Shown: positions 1-6,705 of the stretch, piece after piece
Layout of the letters: every line of letters begins with the position of its first letter
Position numbering within the stretch: position 1 is the first letter of the stretch
DNA from: Chloroflexota bacterium
GTDB taxonomy: Bacteria > Chloroflexota > Limnocylindria > Limnocylindrales > CSP1-4
Reading direction: 5' to 3'
DNA: 11,049 bases
Assembly: GCA_017882025.1 (NCBI GenBank)
Contig: JADGQG010000051.1
Span: forward strand, 1 to 11,049
The notes under the pieces: generated by a model
Databases searched by the model: none
Seen by the model: the letters and a program-made list of their open reading frames with translations, nothing else
Told to the model about the DNA's origin: nothing
Position numbers and translations under genes: made by a program

Positions 1-516
1 CTCGAGCGGATCCGCGTCCGACTCCACGTCGCTGGCGCCCGCGTCGATCGCGAGGAGCGTCACCTCATCCGAATCGATGCCCGCCAGCGGCACGGCGATG
101 ACGCCGCGCTGTTCGAATTGCCAGGCCACCGCGCCGGAGCCGGCCAGCTGGCCGCCCGCCTTCGTGAAGATGGAGCGCACTTCGGCCGCGGTCCGGTTGC
201 GGTTGTCGGTCGCGGCTTCGACGAGGAGCGCGACGCCGCCGGGGCCGTAGCCCTCGTAGATGATCTCCTCGAACTGCTCGCCCTCGCCGCCGCCGGTGGC
301 CTTCTCGATGGCGCGCTTGATCGGCTCGGCGGGCATGTTCGCCGCGCGCGCCTTCTCGATCGCCAGTCTGAGCCGGAAGTTGCCATCCGGGTCGCCACCG
401 CCGGCACGCGCGGCCACCGCGATCTCGCGGCCCATCTTCGTGAAGATGGCGCCGCGTTTGACGTCGTTGACGCCCTTCTGGCGCTTGATCTGGGACCATT
501 TGGAGTGACCGGACAT
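1..516 (-). CDS. yebC: YebC/TACO1 family protein, C-terminus cut by window edge
   Basis: Reading the minus strand from ATG at 516 gives [15 protein letters not shown], the near-invariant YebC/PmpR/TACO1 N-terminus, followed by [13 protein letters not shown], the [17 protein letters not shown] segment and [19 protein letters not shown]. All are family hallmarks. The frame stays open to base 1, giving 172 codons of a family usually about 240-250 residues long, so roughly the last 70 residues lie outside the window. Family members were first described as DNA-binding regulators; more recent work on several bacteria and on mitochondrial TACO1 ties them to relief of ribosome stalling at proline-rich stretches. 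Which role applies here cannot be read from sequence. The start is fixed by the conserved MSGHSKW. No Shine-Dalgarno sequence precedes it, and a TATACT box lies 9 nt upstream, so the mRNA may be leaderless. The gene is divergent from an EF-G paralogue. Confidence 0.95.
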   Translation of the reverse strand, partial: MSGHSKWSQIKRQKGVNDVKRGAIFTKMGREIAVAARAGGGDPDGNFRLRLAIEKARAANMPAEPIKRAIEKATGGGEGEQFEEIIYEGYGPGGVALLVEAATDNRNRTAAEVRSIFTKAGGQLAGSGAVAWQFEQRGVIAVPLAGIDSDEVTLLAIDAGASDVESDADPLE

Positions 517-524
517 CGGGCGGA

Positions 525-530
525 AGTATA
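525..530 (-). promoter_or_regulatory. Candidate -10 box for yebC
   Basis: On the minus strand the hexamer TATACT (5 of 6 to TATAAT) ends 9 nt before the yebC ATG. Transcription starting about 7 nt downstream of it would begin at or next to the start codon, leaving almost no leader. No convincing -35 is seen at 16-18 nt spacing. The assignment rests on the hexamer and its position only. Confidence 0.4.
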
Positions 531-536
531 GCGGAC

Positions 537-542
537 TATGAT
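537..542 (+). promoter_or_regulatory. Candidate -10 box for the EF-G-like gene
   Basis: TATGAT (5 of 6 to TATAAT) lies in the 129-nt gap between the divergent yebC and EF-G-like genes. It would give a leader of about 95 nt before the chosen ATG at 646. No clear -35 was found at standard spacing. If it is real, it argues against translation starting at the in-frame ATG at 538, which sits inside the hexamer. Confidence 0.3.
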
Positions 543-645
543 TGGCGAAACCCCGCTCCCGCCCGATCCACGACGTTGGCCGGCGACGGGGGCGAGCGTC
601 TCGACCACCCGTTTGCCCGCTCCCTGCGTGAGGTTGACCCAGACA

Positions 646-2736
646 ATGGCGACGACGAAGAGCGCTGATCTCCCCCACCTTCGGAGCGTCGTCCTGGCCG
701 GCCATTCCGGCGCCGGCAAGACGACGCTCGCCGAGGCCCTCCTCTTCCGGACTGGAGCCATCTCCCGTCTCGGACGGGTGGAGGACGGCACGACCAGCCT
801 GGACACCGAACCGGAGGCGCAGAAGCGCCACATCTCGCTGTCGCTGGGCGTGGCCTCACTCGACGACGAGGGCAACGTCGTCACGCTCGTGGACACGCCG
901 GGCTACCCGGACTTCGTGGCGGAGGTCGTGGCCGGCTTCCAGGCAACGGACGCGGCCCTCATCTGCATGGATGCCACGGGCGGCGTGGAGGCGGGCACGG
1001 AGACGGCAGTCTCGCTCGCGCGGGCCAACCGGACGGCCACGCTCTTCGTCGTCAACAAATGCGACCGCGAGAACGCCGAGCCGGGGGCCGTCGTCGACGC
1101 GCTGCGGGCCGAGTTCGGCAACAAGATCGCCCCGCTCCAGCTCGCCATGGGCAAGGGTGAGGCGTTCAGCGGGTACGTGGATCTCGTCCACCGGAAGGCG
1201 TACCGCTGGGACGGCCGCCAGGAGGTGGGGGTCTCCATCCCGCCCGAGATGGAGGCCGAGGTCGCGGCCCGGCGCGACCAGCTCCTCGAGGCCGCCTCGG
1301 AGGCGGACGACGACATCCTGACGAAGTACCTCGAGGGCGAGGAGATCACCGACGCGGAGCTCGACGCCTGCCTCCACCGCGGGGTCCGGGATTCGATCCT
1401 GGCGCCCGTGCTCGTCGCCTCGGCGACGAAGGGGATCGGCCTGCGCGGCCTCCTCGACGCCATCGTCCGCTACCTGCCGGCTCCCTCGGAGGAGCCGCCC
1501 GTCGTGGCGCACGACCCGAAGACGAACGACCCGATCGAGGTCGCGCCCGACCCGGACGGCCCACTCCTCGTGCGCGTCTTCAAGACGACCGCGGATCCGT
1601 TCGTGGGCCGGCTGACCTACCTTCGCGTCCTCTCGGGCACGCTGCGCAGCCAGGGCCACACCTGGAACGCTACGACGGGCGAGGACGAGCGGATCGGCCA
1701 GCTCCTCCGCCTGCACGGGAAGGATCAGCAGCCCACGGGCGAGCTCCGGCCGGGCGAGATCGGGGCGGTCGCCAAGCTCACCGCCACCGCGACCGGCCAT
1801 ACGCTCTCCTCGAAGGAGCGCCCGCTGGTCCTGGACCGGCCGGTCTATCCGAACCCCACGCTGGTGGTCGCGATCGAGCCGGTGACGAAGGCCGACCTGG
1901 ACAAGATGGGGCCGGCCCTCGGGCGAATGCTCGAAGAGGAGCCGTGTGTGCGCGTCGAGCGCAGCGCTACCGGCGAGCAGCTGCTCCTCGCGATTGGCGA
2001 GACGCACGTGGCCGTCATCGGGGAGCGGCTCAAGCGCAAGTTCGGCTCGGCGATCGCCACCCACACGCCGCGGATCCCGTATCACGAGACCATCCGCGGC
2101 CGGACCAGGGTCGAGGGCAAGTACAAGAAGCAGACGGGCGGGCACGGCATGTTCGGCCATGTCTGGATCGAGATCGAGCCGAACCCGGGCGGCGGCGTCG
2201 CCTTCGCCGAGCACGTGGTCGGCGGCACCGTGCCAAAGAACTTCTTCCCCGGCGTCGAGAAGGGGATCCGGCAGGCCGCGGTCGAAGGCGTCCTCGCGGG
2301 CTATCCGCTCATCGACTTCAAGGCCACCCTCTACGACGGCTCCTTCCACACCGTCGACTCCAACGACCTCTCGTTCCAGATCGCGGCGTCGATGGCACTC
2401 AAGAAGGGCGTCATGGACTGCAAGCCCGTGCTCCAGGAGCCGATCATGGCCGTGGAGATCCGGGTCCCCGAGCGCTTCATGGGCGACGTCAACCGCGACC
2501 TCAACGGCCACCGCGGCCGGGTGCTCGGGATGGACGTCATGGGCGACGGGATCCAGGTGATCGCGGCCCAGGTCCCCCAGGCGGAGCTGTTCAGCTACGC
2601 GACGGAGCTCCGGTCGATAACGGGCGGACGGGGCACGTTCTCCTCCACCCTGGACCACTACGAGGATGTGCCGGGACATATCGGCGACAAGGTGATCGAG
2701 GCGCATCGCAAGGAGCAGGAGTCCAGCCCACACTGA
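646..2736 (+). CDS. fusA: EF-G-2-type translational GTPase (elongation factor G paralogue)
   Basis: A 696-residue five-domain EF-G-like protein. G domain: P-loop GHSGAGKTT (19-27), G3 DTPG (83-86), G4 NKCD (137-140) and an SATKGIG G5-like segment. Domain II starts near 300, III near 400 (GETH keeps the conserved His), IV near 485-595 and V from about 598. Domain IV retains the [14 protein letters not shown] tip region and [14 protein letters not shown]. The segments GRVEDGTT and [14 protein letters not shown], where classical EF-G has a RGIT switch I, match the EF-G-2 subgroup (Thermus EF-G-2, mycobacterial EF-G2) better than the str-operon EF-G. The context agrees, with no rpsL, rpsG or tuf nearby. 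Classical EF-G drives translocation; the EF-G-2 role is less certain. The ATG at 646 was chosen because homologues begin just before the P-loop. Its upstream GAGG is 12 nt away, a little far. An in-frame ATG at 538 would add 36 residues of unfamiliar sequence and is judged wrong. The symbol is family-level only. Confidence 0.92.
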   Translation: MATTKSADLPHLRSVVLAGHSGAGKTTLAEALLFRTGAISRLGRVEDGTTSLDTEPEAQKRHISLSLGVASLDDEGNVVTLVDTPGYPDFVAEVVAGFQATDAALICMDATGGVEAGTETAVSLARANRTATLFVVNKCDRENAEPGAVVDALRAEFGNKIAPLQLAMGKGEAFSGYVDLVHRKAYRWDGRQEVGVSIPPEMEAEVAARRDQLLEAASEADDDILTKYLEGEEITDAELDACLHRGVRDSILAPVLVASATKGIGLRGLLDAIVRYLPAPSEEPPVVAHDPKTNDPIEVAPDPDGPLLVRVFKTTADPFVGRLTYLRVLSGTLRSQGHTWNATTGEDERIGQLLRLHGKDQQPTGELRPGEIGAVAKLTATATGHTLSSKERPLVLDRPVYPNPTLVVAIEPVTKADLDKMGPALGRMLEEEPCVRVERSATGEQLLLAIGETHVAVIGERLKRKFGSAIATHTPRIPYHETIRGRTRVEGKYKKQTGGHGMFGHVWIEIEPNPGGGVAFAEHVVGGTVPKNFFPGVEKGIRQAAVEGVLAGYPLIDFKATLYDGSFHTVDSNDLSFQIAASMALKKGVMDCKPVLQEPIMAVEIRVPERFMGDVNRDLNGHRGRVLGMDVMGDGIQVIAAQVPQAELFSYATELRSITGGRGTFSSTLDHYEDVPGHIGDKVIEAHRKEQESSPH

Positions 2737-2741
2737 CGGCT

Positions 2742-2763
2742 CCCCGCGGGGCTCGCGGGGCTC
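2742..2763. terminator. GC-rich hairpin and tandem repeat between convergent genes
   Basis: The 44-nt gap between the convergent EF-G-like gene and hisA contains CCCCGC (2742-2747) that can pair with GCGGGG (2755-2760) across a 7-nt loop. The same stretch is a perfect tandem duplication of the 9-mer GCGGGGCTC (2746-2754 and 2755-2763). There is no T-tract on either side, so it is not a canonical intrinsic terminator. It is the only terminator-like structure in the gap and could serve either direction. Confidence 0.25.
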
Positions 2764-2780
2764 GCGACCGGTTACGGGCG

Positions 2781-3536
2781 TCAGCCTGCCGCTGCCAGCG
2801 CGTCTTCGAGGGTGACGCGGCCCTCGTAGAGCGCGCGGCCAACGATCGCTCCCGCGCACCCCAGCGCCCGAACGGCCGTGATGTCCGCGGCGCTCGCGAC
2901 GCCCGCGGACGCGATGAGTTCGCCGCGCGCCCGTCTCACGAGCCCCCCGAGCATCGCGAGATCGGGGCCGTCGAGCGTCCCGTCGCGGTCGATCGCGGTC
3001 ACCTCGAAGATGCGAACGCCCTCGTCGGCCAGGCGCTCCAGTGCGTCTGCAACGGCGACGCCCTCCGCGCCCGGGACCCAGCCCTGCCCCACGGCCAGGC
3101 CCTCGCGAACGTCGAGAGCGACCGCGATCTGCCCGGAACCGAACTGCTCCACGAGGCGTCCGGCGAACGCCGGGTCGCGCAGCGCGGCCGTCCCCACGAC
3201 GACACGCGCGGCACCCGCCCCAAGGCACGCATCCACGGCACGCTCGTCGCGAAGGCCGCCGGCCACCTCGACCCGCGCGCGCTCCCCCACCCGGGCAACG
3301 ATCGCGGCCACGAGTTCCGTCTGCCGCGCACGCGGATCGCGCGCGCCGTCAAGGTCGACGACGTGCAGCCACCGGGCGCCGCGCCCGACGAATGCGTCCG
3401 CGACGGCCGGCCCATCGTCGCTGTAGGTCGTCACCGCCCCGAAGTCGCCCCGCAGCAGCCTGACGACACGACCGCCCTGGAGATCGATCGCCGGCAAGAG
3501 CTCGAAGACGCCGGCCGACGCTCCCTTGCCCTTCAC
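2781..3536 (-). CDS. hisA: HisA, phosphoribosylformimino-AICAR phosphate (ProFAR) isomerase
   Basis: A 251-residue (beta/alpha)8 barrel that catalyses histidine step 4, the Amadori-type isomerisation of ProFAR to PRFAR, the substrate of HisHF. Visible motifs are LLPAIDLQGGRVVRL (catalytic Asp18), HVVDLDGA (59-65), the phosphate-binding EVAGGLR (90-96), VALDVREG with the second expected catalytic Asp142, and TAIDRDGT (180-187), with a C-terminal phosphate loop at AGAIVGRALYEG. The start is GTG at 3536, five codons earlier than strictly needed by homology. No Shine-Dalgarno sequence is seen, and a TATCAC hexamer ends 9 nt upstream. The gene lies outside the his operon, divergent from it across a 55-nt region, whereas hisA usually sits between hisH and hisF. 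Actinobacterial PriA enzymes combine HisA and TrpF activity; nothing here specifically supports that. Confidence 0.96.
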   Translation of the reverse strand: MKGKGASAGVFELLPAIDLQGGRVVRLLRGDFGAVTTYSDDGPAVADAFVGRGARWLHVVDLDGARDPRARQTELVAAIVARVGERARVEVAGGLRDERAVDACLGAGAARVVVGTAALRDPAFAGRLVEQFGSGQIAVALDVREGLAVGQGWVPGAEGVAVADALERLADEGVRIFEVTAIDRDGTLDGPDLAMLGGLVRRARGELIASAGVASAADITAVRALGCAGAIVGRALYEGRVTLEDALAAAG

Positions 3537-3544
3537 TTGCTGGT

Positions 3545-3550
3545 GTGATA
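3545..3550 (-). promoter_or_regulatory. Candidate -10 box for hisA
   Basis: On the minus strand this outer operator arm reads TATCAC (4 of 6 to TATAAT). It ends 9 nt before the hisA GTG, so the transcript would be leaderless or nearly so. No good -35 is seen. Its full overlap with the palindrome means a bound repressor would block it. Confidence 0.3.
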
Positions 3551-3572
3551 ACGTTGTAGCACGCTACTACAC

Positions 3573-3578
3573 TATCAC
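3573..3578 (+). promoter_or_regulatory. Candidate -10 box for the regulator-his operon
   Basis: The opposite outer arm of the palindrome also reads TATCAC, on the plus strand, 14 nt before the regulator ATG. The expected transcript start is near 3585. No convincing -35 is present at standard spacing, so this is weak. The mirror symmetry with the hisA candidate is what makes it worth recording. Confidence 0.3.
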
Positions 3579-3583
3579 GAGGA
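3579..3583 (+). promoter_or_regulatory. Shine-Dalgarno that fixes the regulator start
   Basis: GAGGA ends 8 nt before ATG 3592 and is the only good ribosome binding site in the region. It supports the 133-residue product over an in-frame TTG at 3526. That earlier start would place the first 22 codons across the operator and hisA. Confidence 0.6.
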
Positions 3584-3591
3584 ACCGACCA

Positions 3592-3993
3592 ATGCAGTCC
3601 CGCGCCGACGATTGGCGCTCCGGAGACGTGGAGGCGCTCCTCGACGCGCTCCTCCAGGTGGAGACCCGCGAGGAAGCCGCCGCGTTCCTGCGTGACCTCT
3701 GCACGCTCGGGGAGCTTCGCGATCTCGCCCAGCGCTGGGCGGTCGTGCGTCTTCTCGACGCCGGACTCCATTACAGCGAGATCAGCCGCCAGACGGGGGC
3801 GAGCACCGCCACGATCACCCGGATCGCCTCGTGGCTGAACCATGGGGAAGGCGGGTACCGTCTCCTGCTCGACCGCTCCCGCGACGGCGCCCAGGCGAGT
3901 ACGGCATCGTACCCGGAGGCGAGCACGACACTCTCTCCCAAGGGGGGCGGGCACCGGGTCGCACCGGTCAAGCCACCGGGCGCCGCACGGTGA
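3592..3993 (+). CDS. YerC/YecD-type TrpR-family repressor, likely his regulator
   Basis: A 133-residue protein. Residues 11-95 match the YerC/YecD branch of the TrpR superfamily: EALLDALLQVETREEAAAF, then DLCTLGELRDLAQRW and the helix-turn-helix HYSEISRQTGASTATITRI (60-78) followed by SWLNHGEGGY. TrpR relatives are small all-helical dimers that bind palindromic DNA, often with an amino-acid corepressor. Family members of this type have been predicted to control histidine genes in Firmicutes. Here the gene is the first of the his operon, its stop overlaps a possible hisG start (GTGA), and it faces hisA across a 34-bp palindrome. An autoregulated his repressor is therefore the best reading, by inference; the effector, perhaps histidine, is unknown. 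Family members are usually about 100 residues. The last 35 or so (from about 98, rich in Ala, Ser, Pro and Gly) form a low-complexity tail with no recognised fold. Confidence 0.88.
   Translation: MQSRADDWRSGDVEALLDALLQVETREEAAAFLRDLCTLGELRDLAQRWAVVRLLDAGLHYSEISRQTGASTATITRIASWLNHGEGGYRLLLDRSRDGAQASTASYPEASTTLSPKGGGHRVAPVKPPGAAR
3899..3912. repeat. Short perfect inverted repeat in the regulator tail
   Basis: GTACG-GCAT-CGTAC is a perfect 5-bp dyad with a 4-nt centre, inside the codons of the regulator's low-complexity tail and about 150 nt before the hisG ATG. It could be a small RNA hairpin or a secondary binding site, or chance. It shares only GTA/TAC ends with the main palindrome. Confidence 0.2.
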
Positions 3994-4061
3994 CCGCAGC
4001 CGACATTCGGCTGGCCACCGCGGGACACGGCACGGCGGCGCAGCGCGCCTCCGTGCGCCGG

Positions 4062-4910
4062 ATGACGCTCGCCATTCCCAACAAGGGGCGCCTCGTGGAG
4101 CCGACGCTCGCGCTGCTCCACGATGCCGGCCTGGTCTTCGAGGAGCGCGACCGGAGCCTCGTCAGCCGCGTCGAGAACGTTGCGCTCGACATCCTGTTCG
4201 TCCGCACGAACGACGTCATCGAGTTCGTCCGCGACGGCGTGGCGGACCTGGGAATCACCGGCGGCGACCTGCTCGCGGAGGCCGACACCGACCTGCCGAT
4301 CGTGCGGTCCCTCGGCTACGGTCACTGCCGTCTCGCGGCGGCCGTTCCCCGGGATGCCCCACAACGCGAGATCACGCAGCTCGCCGGCCTTCGTATTGCC
4401 ACGGCCCATCCCGGGGCAACGAGGCGCTGGTTCGAGGGACGCGGGATCCCGGTCACGGTCATCCCGCTCTCCGGCGCCGTCGAAGTCGCCCCGCGCCTCG
4501 GGCTGGCCGACGCGATCGTTGATCTCGTCTCGAGCGGGGTGACGCTCGGCACCAATGGGCTGCGGCCGATCGGCGATCTCCTTGCGTCCGAGGCGGTCAT
4601 GGTGGGCAATCCGGCCCGTCTCGTCGCCGAGGCGGACGCGATCGACCGGCTCGACACGATGCTCGGCGCGGTCCTCGCCGGCCGCCGGCGGAAGTACGTG
4701 ATGATGAACGCGCCCGCCGATCGCCTCGCCGACCTCGCGGCGCTCCTGCCCGGGCTGGAGAGCCCATCAGTGATCCCGCTCGCGCACGCCGGCATGATCG
4801 CAATCCATGCGGTGGTCGGATCCGACGACGTGTGGGATCTGCTGCCGCGCCTGAAGGCTGCTGGCGCGTCCGGGGTCCTGGTCCTCCCCATCGAGAAGCT
4901 GATCACATGA
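4062..4910 (+). CDS. hisG: HisG, ATP phosphoribosyltransferase, long form
   Basis: Catalyses the committed first step, ATP + PRPP to phosphoribosyl-ATP, the usual feedback point for histidine. The 282-residue product starts MTLAIPNKGRLVEP, has GITGGDLL in the catalytic domain and the PRPP-loop region GLADAIVDLVSSGVTLGTNGL. After about residue 205 it carries the C-terminal ACT-like regulatory domain (RKYVMMNAPADRL, then a final SGVLVLPIEKLI). That makes it HisG-long, which binds histidine itself and needs no HisZ, matching the absence of hisZ here. ATG 4062 was chosen because homologues begin at this point. A GTG at 3990 overlaps the regulator stop (GTGA) and would add 24 residues; it fits the overlap style of the operon, but neither start has a clear ribosome binding site. 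Confidence 0.96.
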   Translation: MTLAIPNKGRLVEPTLALLHDAGLVFEERDRSLVSRVENVALDILFVRTNDVIEFVRDGVADLGITGGDLLAEADTDLPIVRSLGYGHCRLAAAVPRDAPQREITQLAGLRIATAHPGATRRWFEGRGIPVTVIPLSGAVEVAPRLGLADAIVDLVSSGVTLGTNGLRPIGDLLASEAVMVGNPARLVAEADAIDRLDTMLGAVLAGRRRKYVMMNAPADRLADLAALLPGLESPSVIPLAHAGMIAIHAVVGSDDVWDLLPRLKAAGASGVLVLPIEKLIT

Positions 4911-6079
4911 ACGCGACCCCCGTCACGACGGCGATGCCTGCCCTGCCCGCCGGCTACGCGTGGGAGGCAACCGATGAGCAGGTCAGCGAGCGCTACGGCG
5001 TCCCGCCAGCCACGATCGTGCGCTTTGACCTCAACACGTCGCCGGCGCCGCCGGGCTTCGCCCTCCGGCTCCTCCAGGCCGGCGCGTACGGGCGCCCGAT
5101 CTCCGAGTACCCGCCGTCGGACTATGGTGGCCTGGTCGCCGCCGCTGCCGAGACCTACGGGGTCGGGCGCGACGAGCTGTTGGTGGGTGCGGGCGCGGAC
5201 GAGGTCCTTGACCTCGTCGCGAAGGCGTTCCTGCCGCCCGGCGCGGGCGCCGTGATCCCGACGCCGACCTACGCCATGTACCGCGTGCTCACCGAGCAGC
5301 GCCCGGCACGTCCCATCCCGGTGCCGCGCCGGTCGGCGGCGAACGGGTACGCCCTCGATCTGCCGGCCGTTCGCGAGGCCGCCCGCGACGCGGCCGTCGT
5401 CTGGCTCTGCAGCCCCAACAACCCGACCGGGCTGCCGGAACCAGCCGGCTCGATCGCCGAGCTGCTCGCAGAGCTCCTCGCCGACGCCGACGGCCGGGTT
5501 GCGCCGGTCGTCGTGCTCGACGAGGCCTACGCCGAGTTCGTCGGCACGTCGCTCGTCGGGCTTCGGGCGGCCTATCCGCGCCTCGTGGTCGTCCGAACGG
5601 CGTCGAAGGCGTACGCCCTCGCCGGCTTACGGGTCGGGTTCGCGATCGCGCGCCGCCAGCTGCTCGCCGAGGTGGAGCCCTACCGGCCCCCGGGTTCCGT
5701 CTCCGTCCCGTCCGTGGCAATCGTGACCGCGGCGCTGCGGGCCCCCGAGGCGCTCCGCGACAACGTCTCCCGCATCTCGGCCGAACGGGCCCGCATGGCC
5801 GCCGCGTTCGCGGCCCTCGGCACGCCGGCGAGCCCGTCGGTCGCGAACTTCCTGCTGGTCGCGTTCGGCGACCGCGAGCGGGCGGCCGCCGCCGCCGACG
5901 GGCTGCTCCGGCGAGGCTTCGTCCCGCGGACGTTCGGGGCGGGGCATCCGCTGGCCGATCACCTGCGCTTCACCATCCGCGCACCGGCCGAGGACGATCG
6001 CCTCATCGCGGCCCTCGCCGATATCGTGCCCGCCCTCCCCCACCCCGCCCCGTCGGCCGCCCAGGAGACCACGCCATGA
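4907..6079 (+). CDS. hisC: HisC, histidinol-phosphate aminotransferase
   Basis: A 390-residue fold-type I PLP aminotransferase that converts imidazole acetol phosphate plus glutamate to L-histidinol phosphate (step 7). Motifs: GAGADEVLDLV (94-104; many relatives have NGSDE here), TPTYAMY (119-125), SPNNPTG (169-175), LDEAYAEF with Asp205 and Tyr208, and RTASKAYALAGLRVGF containing the Schiff-base Lys234. RFTIRAP near the C-terminus supplies the substrate carboxylate Arg. The ATG overlaps the hisG stop as ATGA, so translation is probably coupled. The long N-terminal segment (about 35 residues before the first conserved DLN) is normal for the family. Residues 370-390 are a Pro/Ala-rich tail. 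The his context favours HisC over a cobalamin-type CobD or a broad aromatic aminotransferase, although dual use cannot be excluded. Confidence 0.94.
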   Translation: MNATPVTTAMPALPAGYAWEATDEQVSERYGVPPATIVRFDLNTSPAPPGFALRLLQAGAYGRPISEYPPSDYGGLVAAAAETYGVGRDELLVGAGADEVLDLVAKAFLPPGAGAVIPTPTYAMYRVLTEQRPARPIPVPRRSAANGYALDLPAVREAARDAAVVWLCSPNNPTGLPEPAGSIAELLAELLADADGRVAPVVVLDEAYAEFVGTSLVGLRAAYPRLVVVRTASKAYALAGLRVGFAIARRQLLAEVEPYRPPGSVSVPSVAIVTAALRAPEALRDNVSRISAERARMAAAFAALGTPASPSVANFLLVAFGDRERAAAAADGLLRRGFVPRTFGAGHPLADHLRFTIRAPAEDDRLIAALADIVPALPHPAPSAAQETTP

Positions 6080-6705
6080 CGACCCCTCTCGGCACGCTCG
6101 AAGTCGCGGCTCGCGAGGGACGCCGCGTCACCGTCGCCCGGCGGACCCACGAAACGGACATCGCGGTCACGCTCGACCTCGACGGCACCGGGGCCGCCGA
6201 CGTCCGGACCGGGGTGGGGTTCCTGGACCACCTTCTCGGCTCGTTCGCGCACCATGGGCTCTTTGACCTCGCCATACGCGCCACGGGCGACCTCGAGGTC
6301 GACGAGCACCACACGGTCGAGGACGTTGCGATCGTCCTCGGCGCCGCGCTCGCCGAGTCGCTCGGTGACCGAGCCGGGATCGTTCGCTTCGGGGAGGCGT
6401 CAGTCCCGATGGACGAGGCGCTCGCGACCGCGGTCGTGGACGTCGGTGGGCGCCCATACGCGGTCGTCGACCTGCCGTTCCGGGGCGAGCGCGTCGGGGC
6501 CCTGCCGACCCAGCTCGTCGAGCACGCGCTCGAGGCGTTCGCGCGGACGTCGGGGACCACGCTGCACCTGCGCGGGACCGGCCGGAATGATCATCACCTC
6601 GCCGAGGCTGCCTTCAAGGCGCTCGCCCGCGCGCTCCGGGCGGCGGTCGCCGAGGATCCGCGCCGTGCCGGCGCCGTCCCATCGACGAAGGGAAGCCTGG
6701 GATGA
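6076..6705 (+). CDS. hisB: HisB, imidazoleglycerol-phosphate dehydratase (monofunctional)
   Basis: Dehydrates imidazole glycerol phosphate to imidazole acetol phosphate (step 6). The 209-residue product begins with [18 protein letters not shown] and has both internally repeated metal-binding motifs, [11 protein letters not shown] (76-86) and [17 protein letters not shown] (171-187). These ligate the manganese ions of the 24-mer. [13 protein letters not shown] (49-61) is another family block. There is no HAD-type phosphatase domain in front, so this is the single-function enzyme and not the enteric HisNB fusion; a separate histidinol-phosphatase must be encoded elsewhere. The ATG overlaps the hisC stop as ATGA and has a good AGGAG 8 nt upstream (6063-6067), the clearest ribosome binding site inside the operon. 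Confidence 0.97.
   Translation: MTTPLGTLEVAAREGRRVTVARRTHETDIAVTLDLDGTGAADVRTGVGFLDHLLGSFAHHGLFDLAIRATGDLEVDEHHTVEDVAIVLGAALAESLGDRAGIVRFGEASVPMDEALATAVVDVGGRPYAVVDLPFRGERVGALPTQLVEHALEAFARTSGTTLHLRGTGRNDHHLAEAAFKALARALRAAVAEDPRRAGAVPSTKGSLG

Larger units (their letters stand above)
3545..3578. promoter_or_regulatory. 34-bp imperfect palindrome, candidate his operator
   Basis: Left arm GTGATAACGTTGTAGC (3545-3560), 2-nt centre AC, and right arm 3563-3578, whose reverse complement is GTGATAGTGTAGTAGC. The arms match at 13 of 16 positions. The core GTAGC-AC-GCTAC is perfect, and so are the outer six bases. It fills most of the 55-nt gap between the divergent hisA and YerC/TrpR-like genes. The surrounding 40 bases are about 45% GC in a window near 70%. 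Dyad symmetry suits a dimeric helix-turn-helix repressor, and the adjacent gene encodes one. Binding by that protein is an inference. Of the structures examined, this is the strongest unexplained one in the window. Confidence 0.7.

Noticed and set aside
538..645. In-frame N-terminal extension of the EF-G-like protein from ATG 538
   Set aside because: The 36 residues are unlike any EF-G N-terminus, the ATG lies inside a candidate -10 box, and homology begins just after 646.
856..3228. A 790-codon open frame on the minus strand opposite the EF-G-like gene
   Set aside because: The product is Arg/Gly/Asp-rich without any family motif, lies antisense to a clear EF-G and runs into hisA in another frame. 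It is a GC-rich shadow.
1944..3548. A 534-codon plus-strand open frame spanning the EF-G end and hisA
   Set aside because: It crosses two well-supported genes and has low-complexity Arg/Ala composition; no start signal or homology.
3537..3591. Histidine attenuator or T-box leader upstream of the his genes
   Set aside because: The gap is only 55 nt, there is no run of His codons, no terminator/antiterminator pair and no T-box sequence.
3899..3912. Reading the small dyad as an intrinsic terminator that separates the regulator from hisG
   Set aside because: A 5-bp stem with no following T-tract; the coding frame continues through it.
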